A stretch of 64,000 bases of DNA. Origin: Streptomyces leeuwenhoekii. Its GTDB lineage: Bacteria > Actinomycetota > Actinomycetes > Streptomycetales > Streptomycetaceae. The notes beneath the pieces were generated by a model, which searched no databases, was not told where the DNA came from, and saw only the letters and a list, made by a program, of their open reading frames with translations. The DNA lies in NCBI RefSeq assembly GCF_001013905.1, contig NZ_LN831790.1:5594001-5658000 (forward strand), in the 5' to 3' direction. The translations under genes and the position numbers were made by a program. Shown here one piece after another: positions 7,619 through 14,732 of this stretch (position 1 is its first letter; each line of letters opens with the position of its first letter).

Positions 7619-8184
7619 CCGTCCTTGCCCATGGCCTTGCGGACCGCGTCCCGGGTGCGGTCCATGACCGCGGCGATCGGGCCCAGCGCCATGTTCTTGG
7701 CCGCGGACTCGGTGCCGGGGTGCGGGTGGGTCGGGGCCATCGCCTCCGCCGCGCGCAGGGCCGTGGCCATGGACGCCAGGCGGGCCTGGTCGGCGCTGCG
7801 GCGGATGTGGTTGAACTCGTAGCGTTCCTCGGCGCGGGCGTGGGCCATCACGTCCAGGCGGAGGGCCAGCAGCCCGGGCAGGAACTTCGGGTCGTCGGGG
7901 TCCATGCCGTCCAGCCGGGACAGGACCTCCTTGGCCTCGCGTTCCTCCGCCAGCCGGTCGTCCACGATCTTCCCGCCGTCCGGCACGGAGGCGCGGGTGA
8001 AGGGGTGGACCACCTCTTCCTCGGCCGTCTCGTGCACGGCGAGGAGCTGGACCAGGCGGCGGAAGGCGGCCCGGCGCTCGTCGCCGCTGGTCCGTTCCAC
8101 CTCGTCGAACAGATTGCGGATGTCGCCGTGCTGGCGCATGAGGAGGGCGACGACGTCGGCGTCGCTCGCGGTGATGCCGGCCAT
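7615..8184 (-). CDS. Hemerythrin HHE-domain protein
   Basis: A 189-residue protein whose first ~145 residues form an HHE four-helix fold. Candidate iron ligands are His in MRQHGDIRNLFDEVE, AVHETAEEEVVHPF (His, Glu, His) and MAHARAEERYEFNHI. The C-terminal tail is Ala-rich and basic. Such proteins bind a di-iron centre and sense or handle oxygen, NO or iron. It is coupled to the DUF2243 gene downstream and sits just after the ferritin-like gene, consistent with an iron/oxidative-stress operon. Confidence 0.88.
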   Translation of the reverse strand: MAGITASDADVVALLMRQHGDIRNLFDEVERTSGDERRAAFRRLVQLLAVHETAEEEVVHPFTRASVPDGGKIVDDRLAEEREAKEVLSRLDGMDPDDPKFLPGLLALRLDVMAHARAEERYEFNHIRRSADQARLASMATALRAAEAMAPTHPHPGTESAAKNMALGPIAAVMDRTRDAVRKAMGKDG

Positions 8185-8185
8185 G

Positions 8186-9388
8186 TCAGTCCTTCTCCCT
8201 GGACGCCACGTCGGGGTGCGGTCCCTCGGTCTCCAGGCGGTACTCGCGGCCGAACATCTCCCGGTGCTGGGCCATCACCCGCTCGCTCGGGGGTTCCTCG
8301 CCGCCGTGGATCTGCTCCTGCATCCTCTCGAACCGCTCGTGCGCGTCACGGACGTAACCGGTGCCGAGGGTGGTGAGGTCCATCTGGGTGTCCAGCAGGT
8401 TGCGGACGAACTGCTTGTTCTCCTCGAAGGTGAGGACGTTCGGCAGCTCGGGGGCGAGGATCTCCGCCGGTTCGCGGCCGTCGTGGCGGCGCATCAGGTC
8501 GCAGGCGATACGCAGGTGTTCCAGTTCCATGTTCAGGTGGAGCTCCCAGACGGCCTTGACCTTCGGGTCGGACTCCTGCTCCATGAACGAGTGGTACAGG
8601 TAGCACTCGTTGTACTCGTGGTTGACGAGCTGCTCCCACCACGTCTCGCCCGGGTCGACCAGCGACTCGTAGTGCGTGACGTGCTCCTCCTCGATGAGCC
8701 CGATCTCCTGGTAGAGCTGGCGGGCGATCGGCTCCATGTACTGGGGGCCGACGTTCATGTAGAAGTTCATGGTCTGCTGCTCCGCCGACATGATGGTCAG
8801 CGCGTGCAGCTTGGAGATCGGGTCCGTCTTCGTACGGTCGTAGGGTTCGCGCACGTTGTCGACCGGGTTCCGGTGGTGGAACTTGGTGGGCCGGCCCGGC
8901 ATGACCTCGGTCAGGCCGTCGACGATCGCCTCCGCCTTGCGGTGCTCGATCATCTCGTACAGGTTGGCGTACCGGTACAGGTGGTCGAAGTCCTCCAGGA
9001 CGCCGAACTCGTAGGCCTGCTTCAGATAGGGGTCGGGCTCGTGGCGCGCGACCCAGCCGGTGAGGTCGACCGCCACCTGCTCGTAGGCGATGGTGGTCTC
9101 CAGCACGGAGGCGAGGCCGGGAAGCAGCCAGTTGACGGCCTTCTGCTGCTGGTGCTCGATGTACCGCACCTCCGCGAGCTGCCGCTTGACCTCGGGGTCG
9201 GGGCAGTGGCGGGCGAACTGGTGACTGAAGAGGATCGCCTCGACCTCGATGCCGTTCATCGTGATGACACGGCACTTGGTGTACGGGTCGCCATGGTCCG
9301 GATCGACCGGTTCCACGTTCAGCTCGCGCCAGTTGCGCAGCTGACGATCCAGGGGGATGCCTTGGTGTTCGAGGGGGTTGAAGCCCAT
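8186..9388 (-). CDS. Ferritin-like di-iron protein of unknown function
   Basis: A 400-residue soluble protein and first gene of the operon. Repeated Glu/His helices typical of ferritin-like di-iron folds are visible: EVRYIEHQQQ (about 73-82), YEFGVLEDFDHLYRY (126-140), EIGLIEEEHVTHYES (about 227-241) and ELHLNMELEHLRIACD (about 280-295). Together these could supply a full EExxH set. It is much longer than bacterioferritin or Dps and probably not a storage cage; an oxidase or peroxide-handling role is possible. The ATG at 9388 follows a clear GAGGAGA ribosome site, and a sigma-B-type promoter lies 67-91 bases upstream. Confidence 0.7.
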   Translation of the reverse strand: MGFNPLEHQGIPLDRQLRNWRELNVEPVDPDHGDPYTKCRVITMNGIEVEAILFSHQFARHCPDPEVKRQLAEVRYIEHQQQKAVNWLLPGLASVLETTIAYEQVAVDLTGWVARHEPDPYLKQAYEFGVLEDFDHLYRYANLYEMIEHRKAEAIVDGLTEVMPGRPTKFHHRNPVDNVREPYDRTKTDPISKLHALTIMSAEQQTMNFYMNVGPQYMEPIARQLYQEIGLIEEEHVTHYESLVDPGETWWEQLVNHEYNECYLYHSFMEQESDPKVKAVWELHLNMELEHLRIACDLMRRHDGREPAEILAPELPNVLTFEENKQFVRNLLDTQMDLTTLGTGYVRDAHERFERMQEQIHGGEEPPSERVMAQHREMFGREYRLETEGPHPDVASREKD

Positions 9389-9420
9389 AGGGAATCTCCT
9401 CGGCGGCGGTGAGCCGGTAA

Positions 9421-9445
9421 GCCCGGTCGGGCCACCCGACCGGGC
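9421..9445 (-). other. Perfect 11-bp hairpin at the 5' end of the stress-operon leader
   Basis: GCCCGGTCGGG and CCCGACCGGGC pair perfectly around CCA. The hairpin sits between the predicted transcription start (about 9448) and the ferritin-like start codon. It could stabilise the leader or terminate read-through from the ANTAR gene upstream. No T-run follows. Confidence 0.55.
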
Positions 9446-9454
9446 CGCCGCCGA

Positions 9455-9479
9455 GTACCCGACGTCCTCCCGCGCAAAC
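9455..9479 (-). promoter_or_regulatory. Sigma-B-type promoter of the ferritin-like/hemerythrin operon
   Basis: On the minus strand GTTT (9479-9476) is followed after exactly 15 bases by GGGTAC (9460-9455). This is a full match to the Streptomyces sigma-B consensus GNNT-N14-16-GGGTAC/T. Confidence 0.75.
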
Positions 9480-9506
9480 CGCGGCGCCGGGCCGCCGGGC
9501 GGGGCG

Positions 9507-10223
9507 TCAGCGGCGCAGCCGGGCCAGTGCCGTCCGCAGGGCCGCGCGCAGCGCCGCGGGCAGGGGCGGGCCGCCCGTCCCGGCGCTGGAGGTGATCGCC
9601 GCGGCGACCGCGCGCAGCTTGGTGTTGGACACCTGGGACGTCTCGCGCAGCAGGTGCCACGCCTCGTCGGAGGTGCAGCCGTGGGTGGCCATGAGGATGC
9701 CGCGGGCCTGGTCGATGACCGGACGGGAGGCGATCGCGTGCCGGAGCTGCTCCACCTCCGCCTCGAGGTCGTGCAGCCGCTCCGAGCGCTCCAGCGCCAC
9801 CGCGGAACGGGCCGGGGCCGAGGCCGGGACGCCCGCGAGGCCGGGGCCGGGCCGCGGGCACGGGGGCCGGTGGGCCGTGGAGTGCAGGGGGTCGGTGGTG
9901 TCCAGGCCGGCCAGCTCCAGGATGCGGCGCGGCTGGCCGTTCCAGTTGGTCGCCGTCACCGGCACGGCGCGGCGGTGGCTGTGGTCGTTGAGCACGTCCA
10001 GGAACTGGAGTCCGGCCGTGTCCATGAAGGCCACGCCCGCCATGTCCAGGTCGACCCGTTCGATGCCGGCCGGCAGCCGGGCCAGGGCCTCGGCCAGGAC
10101 GTCCGCGCAGCCGTGCACGAGCTCGCCCCGCGGCGCGAGCAGGGCCCGGTGCCCGTCCACGCGGGCCTCGATCACCAGGGTGGTCAGCCTCCCCGCCAGA
10201 CGCGGTGGTGCCGCTGAGGTCAT
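9507..10223 (-). CDS. STAS-ANTAR domain regulatory protein
   Basis: A 238-residue protein. Residues ~10-110 form a STAS-like domain (LLAPRGELVHGCADVLAEAL, VDLDMAGVAFMDTAGLQFLD). A Pro/Ala linker follows, then a coiled region (LERSERLHDLEAEVEQLRHAI) and an ANTAR RNA-binding domain (VIDQARGILMATHGCTSDEA, HLLRETSQVSNTKLRAVA). ANTAR domains bind paired RNA hairpins and cause antitermination, while STAS domains usually take part in partner-switching with anti-sigma kinases. It could connect the stress signalling genes at 10.4-11.8 kb to RNA-level control. The ATG at 10223 has AAGGCGGTGAC upstream. It is transcribed divergently from the STAS/MEDS pair. Confidence 0.82.
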   Translation of the reverse strand: MTSAAPPRLAGRLTTLVIEARVDGHRALLAPRGELVHGCADVLAEALARLPAGIERVDLDMAGVAFMDTAGLQFLDVLNDHSHRRAVPVTATNWNGQPRRILELAGLDTTDPLHSTAHRPPCPRPGPGLAGVPASAPARSAVALERSERLHDLEAEVEQLRHAIASRPVIDQARGILMATHGCTSDEAWHLLRETSQVSNTKLRAVAAAITSSAGTGGPPLPAALRAALRTALARLRR

Positions 10224-10406
10224 GTCACCGCCTTGTCGGTTCTTCGTCGGTCCTCGGCGGACCTTCCGCAACGTCCCTTTGCCCCCGTCGGGAGTGCGCC
10301 TGCCCGCCGGACGAGGGAGTACACCCCCGGCGGGGAATGGCCCGCCCCGGGCGGGGTAGGGGGCCCCGCCGGAGCGCGCCGGAGCCCGCTGGGGAAAAAT
10401 CGGCAG

Positions 10407-10431
10407 GTGTAAACGGGTCAATGATGGGTAT
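10407..10431 (+). promoter_or_regulatory. Sigma-B-type promoter of the STAS/MEDS operon
   Basis: GTGT (10407-10410), then 15 bases, then GGGTAT (10426-10431) matches the GNNT-N14-16-GGGTAC/T consensus. Predicted initiation near 10438 leaves a very short leader to the ATG at 10450, or about 27 bases to an alternative GTG at 10465. Confidence 0.7.
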
Positions 10432-10449
10432 GGGCGCCTGGTCGGGAGC

Positions 10450-10818
10450 ATGGGAGAGACCAAGGTGGGCACTCAGCACGAGGCGCCGTCCCGGGCCGCC
10501 GTGGCGGCACCGGGCCTGACGGTGTCCCCGCTGACCGGGCGCGCGGGCGTACGGATGGCGGGCGAGGTGGGCCTGTCGACGCGCGGCATATGGGAAGACG
10601 CGCTGGAACAGGCGGTGCTTGAGGGTGAGGACGTGTACTACCTGGAGCTGTCCGGCGTGACGTTCGCCGATGTCGCCGGTGTCGGGGCCCTGGTGGCAGC
10701 CGCCCAGCGGCTCCCCGCCGGCGCGCGGTTCGTCCTGCACCGGCCGCCGCATGTGGTGCAACGGGTACTGGAGCTGTTCTGGCCCGGCCAGCCGGCGATC
10801 GAGGTGTCGATGTCATGA
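10450..10818 (+). CDS. STAS-domain anti-sigma factor antagonist-like protein
   Basis: A 122-residue single STAS domain: VRMAGEVGLSTRGIWEDALEQAV, then VYYLELSGVTFADVAGVGALVAAAQRLP, a phospho-acceptor-like loop where family members carry Ser/Thr (here FADVAG), and FVLHRPPHVVQRVLELFW. It should take part in partner-switching that frees a stress sigma factor. The ATG at 10450 has only a weak ribosome site. GTG 10465, five codons later, has GGGAGAGACC upstream and may be the true start. Its stop overlaps the next gene as ATGA, so the two proteins are made together. Confidence 0.8.
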   Translation: MGETKVGTQHEAPSRAAVAAPGLTVSPLTGRAGVRMAGEVGLSTRGIWEDALEQAVLEGEDVYYLELSGVTFADVAGVGALVAAAQRLPAGARFVLHRPPHVVQRVLELFWPGQPAIEVSMS

Positions 10819-11846
10819 GTGCCGTGGCCGAACCCGCTGAGTCCGCCGAGTCCCCCCGATCCCCCCAATCCGCCGAGCCTGCCACGGCTCCCGGGTCCGG
10901 CCCGTACTCCGGCGCCCCGGAACCCACCGATCCGTTCGTCCACCCCGCCCTGTTCTACCGCGACGACGAGGAGTACCTCCGGGGCACCGTCCCCTTCGTG
11001 CGCGAGGGACTGGCCGCCGGGGAGCCGGTGGCGGTCGCCGTCCCCGGCGAGCGGCTCGGGCTGATCCGCGACGCGCTGGGCGACGCCGCCGACGGCGTGC
11101 GCATGCTCGACATGCGGGAGGCCGGGCGCAACCCCGGACGGATCATCCCCGGCGTGCTGCGGGCCTTCGCAGACGCCCAGCCGGAGGGCCGGCGGGTACG
11201 GATCATCGGGGAGCCGATCTGGGCCGGCCGCACCGACACCGAGTACCCGGCCTGCGTCCAGCACGAGGCCCTCATCAACGCGGCTTTCCAGGGCCGTACG
11301 GTGACCATCCTCTGCCCGTACGACGCGCACCGCCTCGACGAGCGGGTCCTCGCCGACGCCTACGCCACCCACCCCACCGTCATCCCCGCCGGGCCCGGCC
11401 CAGAGCAGGGCAGCGGCGCGTACGCCCCCGACGACGTCGTCGCCCGCTACAACGAGCCGCTGGCGCCACCCGCGCGGGCCCTGTCCTTCTCCTTCGACGC
11501 CGACTCGCTCTCCCACGCCCGCCATGTGGCCACCGGTGAGGGCGAGCGGCTGGGCCTGACCGGCGTCCGGCTGGACGACCTGGCCCTGGTCTCGGCCGAG
11601 CTGGTCACCAACAGCGTGGTGCACGGCGGGGGCGGGGGCATCCTGCGGGTGTGGGACGAGGACGGGCACGTGGTCTGCGAGGTCCGCGACCGGGGACGGC
11701 TCGCCGACCCGCTGGCCGGACGCCGGCCCGCCGCCCGCGAGCAGCGCGGCGGGCGCGGACTGCTGCTGGTCAACCTGGTCTCGGACCTGGTCCGGGTGCA
11801 CACCGGCCCGGACGGTACGACCGTACGGTGCTGGTTCGCGCGGTGA
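10815..11846 (+). CDS. MEDS-domain plus HATPase anti-sigma kinase (RsbA-like)
   Basis: A 343-residue protein. After a Pro/Ser-rich N-terminus, residues ~40-195 are a MEDS sensing domain (HPALFYRDDEEYLRGTVPFV, VRIIGEPIWAGRTDTEYPACVQHEALINAAF, TILCPYDAHRLDERVLADA). Residues ~225-343 form an RsbW-type HATPase domain with LDDLALVSAELVTNSVVHGG (N-box Asn present), VRDRGRLADP and GGRGLLLVNLVSDLVRV (G-box). Such proteins bind and inhibit a sigma factor or phosphorylate STAS partners, with MEDS sensing a small ligand. The coupled upstream STAS gene is the likely partner. Confidence 0.85.
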   Translation: MSAVAEPAESAESPRSPQSAEPATAPGSGPYSGAPEPTDPFVHPALFYRDDEEYLRGTVPFVREGLAAGEPVAVAVPGERLGLIRDALGDAADGVRMLDMREAGRNPGRIIPGVLRAFADAQPEGRRVRIIGEPIWAGRTDTEYPACVQHEALINAAFQGRTVTILCPYDAHRLDERVLADAYATHPTVIPAGPGPEQGSGAYAPDDVVARYNEPLAPPARALSFSFDADSLSHARHVATGEGERLGLTGVRLDDLALVSAELVTNSVVHGGGGGILRVWDEDGHVVCEVRDRGRLADPLAGRRPAAREQRGGRGLLLVNLVSDLVRVHTGPDGTTVRCWFAR

Positions 11847-11864
11847 GCGGGCGGCGGAGCCCGC

Positions 11865-13352
11865 TCACGGCGGGGGCGCCCTTCGCACCGCGCACTCCCA
11901 GGTGACCGTGGTCCCGCCGCCGTCCTCACCGGCCCCGCCGTCGTCGCGCACCGTGAGCCGTACCGCCTCCCGCCCGTCCGGGAGGGTAGCGGTCGCGTCG
12001 ACGGTGACCTCGACCCGGCCGACGCCGGGGCGCCCGCACGCGGCGGCCAGGGCGCGGCGCAGGGCGCCGAGCAGCCGGTCGGCGACCGGGCCCGGTACCC
12101 GGCTGTCGACGGCGCCGGTGAAGCGCGTGGACGGCGCGAAGCCGAGCCGCGCCGCCGCGGCCGCCGTCTCGCGCAGCACCCGGTCCCGGACGGTGGCCGC
12201 CGGGGCGGGGCCTCGTGCCGGTGCCGCCGGGTGCTCCCCGGCGCGGTGGGGCTCCGGATGCCGCTGGAGCGCGAGGATCGCCGCACGGACCTCCCGGACC
12301 GTCGACCGCAGATCGTCCACGGCCCGGTCCACCAGCTCCTCGACGTCACCGGCACCGGTGCGGCGCTGCGTGGACTCCAGCATGAGACCGGTGGCGAACA
12401 GCCGCTGGACCACCAGATCGTGCAGGTCGCGGGCGATACGGTCGCGGTCCTCGTAGACCGCGAGACGTTCCCGGCCGCGCCGGGCGTCGGCGAGGACGAG
12501 CGCGACAGCGGCCTGGGAGGCGAACTGCACCGCCAGCGCGCGTTCCACACCGGTGTACGGGCGGTCTCCGCGCCGGCGCGGCAGCGCGAGCGTGCCGATC
12601 AGCCGGCCCCCGGCCCGCAGCGGCAGCATCATGCCGGGCCCGAACCGGTGCCGTACCGGAGTCGTCATCCGCGGGTCGGTCGCCGCGTCCTCGACGAACA
12701 CCGGCTCCCCTGCGAAGAGCTGCTCCAGCACGGGGCTGCCCGGCGGGATCGTCGCACCGGCCAGCCCGCCCGGGTCGTCCGGTGCCGAGACGGCCACGAT
12801 CTCCATGCCGCCCTCCCCGGTGGGCTGGAGGACCACGCCCGCGGCGGCGTCCGCGAGCCGCCGGGCCCGTTTGGCGACCGTCGTCAGCGCGTCCCCGGCG
12901 GCGTCCCCGGTGAGCAGCGCGGTGGTGACCGCCGCCGCGCCCTCGATCCACCGCTCCCGCTGCCGGGCCGTCCCGTACAGCCGGGCGTTGGCGATCGCGA
13001 TGCCGGCCTGGGCCGCCAGGAACCGCAGCAACTGCTCGTCCGCGGCGGTGAACGGGCCGCCGCCGGCCCGGCCCGCCAGATGCAGCGCGCCGAACTCCTC
13101 GCCCTCCACATGGATCGGCACCCGCAGGCGGTGCGGCGTGTCCGGCACGCCGGGCGGTGCGGCCGGGGAGCTGATCCCGGTGAGGACGTCCGGCGCGGGG
13201 CCCGTGGTGCTCAGCCAGGCGTGGGCGGCACCGGTCAGCTCGGCGGCGCCGTCCACCAGGCGCAGCAGGGTGCCGCGCGGGTCGAGGTCGGTGCCGACCC
13301 CGAGGACGGCTTCGAGCAGCAGCGCGAGCCGGGAGCGCGGGGCGTCGGTCAT
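11865..13352 (-). CDS. GAF-GAF-HisKA_3 sensor kinase with degenerate ATPase domain
   Basis: A 495-residue DevS-like protein. GAF domains occupy about residues 20-125 and 145-290, and the phospho-acceptor H-box DRIARDLHDLVVQRLFATGL has His at 311. The expected HATPase part (about 390-495) is abnormal. The N-box position reads LLGALRRALAAACGRP without the metal-binding Asn, the D-box is RDDGGAGEDG, and the final GxGLxGM box is missing because the protein ends VTWECAVRRAPPP. It may be a pseudokinase or a partner-dependent phosphoprotein. It starts 20 bases after the MreB-like stop, so they share an operon. No response regulator gene is adjacent. Confidence 0.75.
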   Translation of the reverse strand: MTDAPRSRLALLLEAVLGVGTDLDPRGTLLRLVDGAAELTGAAHAWLSTTGPAPDVLTGISSPAAPPGVPDTPHRLRVPIHVEGEEFGALHLAGRAGGGPFTAADEQLLRFLAAQAGIAIANARLYGTARQRERWIEGAAAVTTALLTGDAAGDALTTVAKRARRLADAAAGVVLQPTGEGGMEIVAVSAPDDPGGLAGATIPPGSPVLEQLFAGEPVFVEDAATDPRMTTPVRHRFGPGMMLPLRAGGRLIGTLALPRRRGDRPYTGVERALAVQFASQAAVALVLADARRGRERLAVYEDRDRIARDLHDLVVQRLFATGLMLESTQRRTGAGDVEELVDRAVDDLRSTVREVRAAILALQRHPEPHRAGEHPAAPARGPAPAATVRDRVLRETAAAAARLGFAPSTRFTGAVDSRVPGPVADRLLGALRRALAAACGRPGVGRVEVTVDATATLPDGREAVRLTVRDDGGAGEDGGGTTVTWECAVRRAPPP

Positions 13353-13372
13353 GCGGGGGCGGGACCGCGGGC

Positions 13373-14410
13373 TCAGCCGGCCAGCGGGTTGAGCGCCAGC
13401 GGCTCGATCTTCCCCTCGAGCATGGTGCCCAGCCCCTGGACGGCGCAGATGTCGGGCCGTTCGGCGATGTGCACGGGCATCCCCGTGGCCTGACGCAGCA
13501 TCTGGTCGAAGCCGGGGAGCAGGGCGCTGCCGCCGACCATCATGATCCCCCGGTCGGCGAGGTCGGCGACCAGATCCGGCGGGCAGTCCCGCAGCACCTT
13601 GCCGATGCCGTCGAGCACGGTCGTCAGCGGCGTCTGGATGGCGTCCCGCACGGCGGCGGTGTCGACCTGCACGCTGCGCGCCAGTCCGGTGGCCACGTCC
13701 CGCCCGTGGATCTCGGTGGAGGCCGGGCCGTTCGAGGTGAGCCCGTTGCCGGACAGGGCCAGTTGCAGCGGCCGTACCGACTGGCTCGGCAGCATCAGCT
13801 CGTGCGCGTGGCGCAGGTGCTGCACGATCGCGTAGTCGACGGCCTCGCCGCCGACCGGGATGCGCTCGGCGGTCACGATGGAGCCCAGGGAGAGCACGGC
13901 CACCTGGGTGGCGTGCGCCCCGCACACCATGATCATGGTGGCCTCCGGCCGCTCCACGGGCAGCCCGCAGCCCACGGCCGCGGCGATGAGGATGTCCACC
14001 AGTTCCACCCGGCGGGCGCCGAGCCCGACGAGGGTCTCGACCGTGGCGCGCCGGGCCAGCGGATCGGCGTCGTGCGGGGTGCAGGCGGCGGCGCGCAGCC
14101 GGGGCTTGCGGCGCAGGGAGCGGCGGATCTTGTCACCGAGCAGATGGCGCAGCATGCGCTGGGCCATCTCGATGTCGACGACCGTGCCGCCGGAGACGGG
14201 CCGCACGACCCGGATGAAGTCGGGGGTACGGCCCGTCATCTTCTCCGCGAGCTCGCCGACCGCGATCAGCGCGCCGGTGCGGGTGTTGACCGCGGCGGCC
14301 GACGGCTGGTCGACGACGAGACCGGCGCCCTTCACGTAGACCCGGGTCCTCGCCGCGCCCAGGTCGACGGCGAAGTGGCAGCGCCGTAGCTGCTCCAGAC
14401 TGGCGGTCAT
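13373..14410 (-). CDS. MreB/Mbl-like actin-family protein
   Basis: A 345-residue actin-fold protein. It opens with AVDLGAARTRVYVKGAGLVVDQPSA (phosphate 1), continues ELAEKMTGRTPDFIRVVRPVSGGTVVDIEMAQRML, ATMIMVCGAHATQVAVLSLGSI and ends with DLADRGIMMVGGSALLPGFDQML and DICAVQGLGTMLEG. Compared with canonical MreB the phosphate 2 loop (DIGGGTT in MreB) reads CGAHATQVA, and several surface segments diverge. It resembles the second MreB paralogues of Streptomyces rather than MreB of the mre cluster. MreB paralogues in this genus act in sporulation and the spore wall. No mreC/mreD neighbour is present; its operon partner is the degenerate sensor kinase. Confidence 0.8.
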   Translation of the reverse strand: MTASLEQLRRCHFAVDLGAARTRVYVKGAGLVVDQPSAAAVNTRTGALIAVGELAEKMTGRTPDFIRVVRPVSGGTVVDIEMAQRMLRHLLGDKIRRSLRRKPRLRAAACTPHDADPLARRATVETLVGLGARRVELVDILIAAAVGCGLPVERPEATMIMVCGAHATQVAVLSLGSIVTAERIPVGGEAVDYAIVQHLRHAHELMLPSQSVRPLQLALSGNGLTSNGPASTEIHGRDVATGLARSVQVDTAAVRDAIQTPLTTVLDGIGKVLRDCPPDLVADLADRGIMMVGGSALLPGFDQMLRQATGMPVHIAERPDICAVQGLGTMLEGKIEPLALNPLAG

Positions 14411-14732
14411 GGCAGATCCTCCCGAGAGCGCAGACCGTGCGGGCCCGCCCGGTGGGCGGCCTCCCTGGCATCGTGCGGGGGCGAGCGGGCGGGTGCCCTC
14501 TGGAGGGGGCCGGGCGGGGGGCCGCTGAATGGGGGTCCGCCGCAGGGCGCGGGTGGCCTCGACGAGGTCGTCAGGGTGACGGACGGTGCGTGCCGAGGTC
14601 CCGTGTCCGACCGGTCGGTCCGCGGTGCCCTGGCGGGAACCTGCCAGGGCGCCAATCCGCCACCACCGTCCAACTCCCCGACGTCACATGCCGCCTGAGA
14701 CTCTTCGCAGCACACGACGAAGAGAGGCGTGG
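14411..14732. other. Divergent intergenic region between mreB-like gene and secreted subtilisin
   Basis: These 322 bases carry no credible gene. They contain a perfect 8-bp hairpin (GCCCTGGC / GCCAGGGC, 14627-14650). A 7-bp inverted repeat CTCTTCG/CGAAGAG (14701-14724) overlaps the leader and ribosome site of the peptidase gene and might affect its translation. No sigma-B-type promoter is apparent for either gene. Confidence 0.5.
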
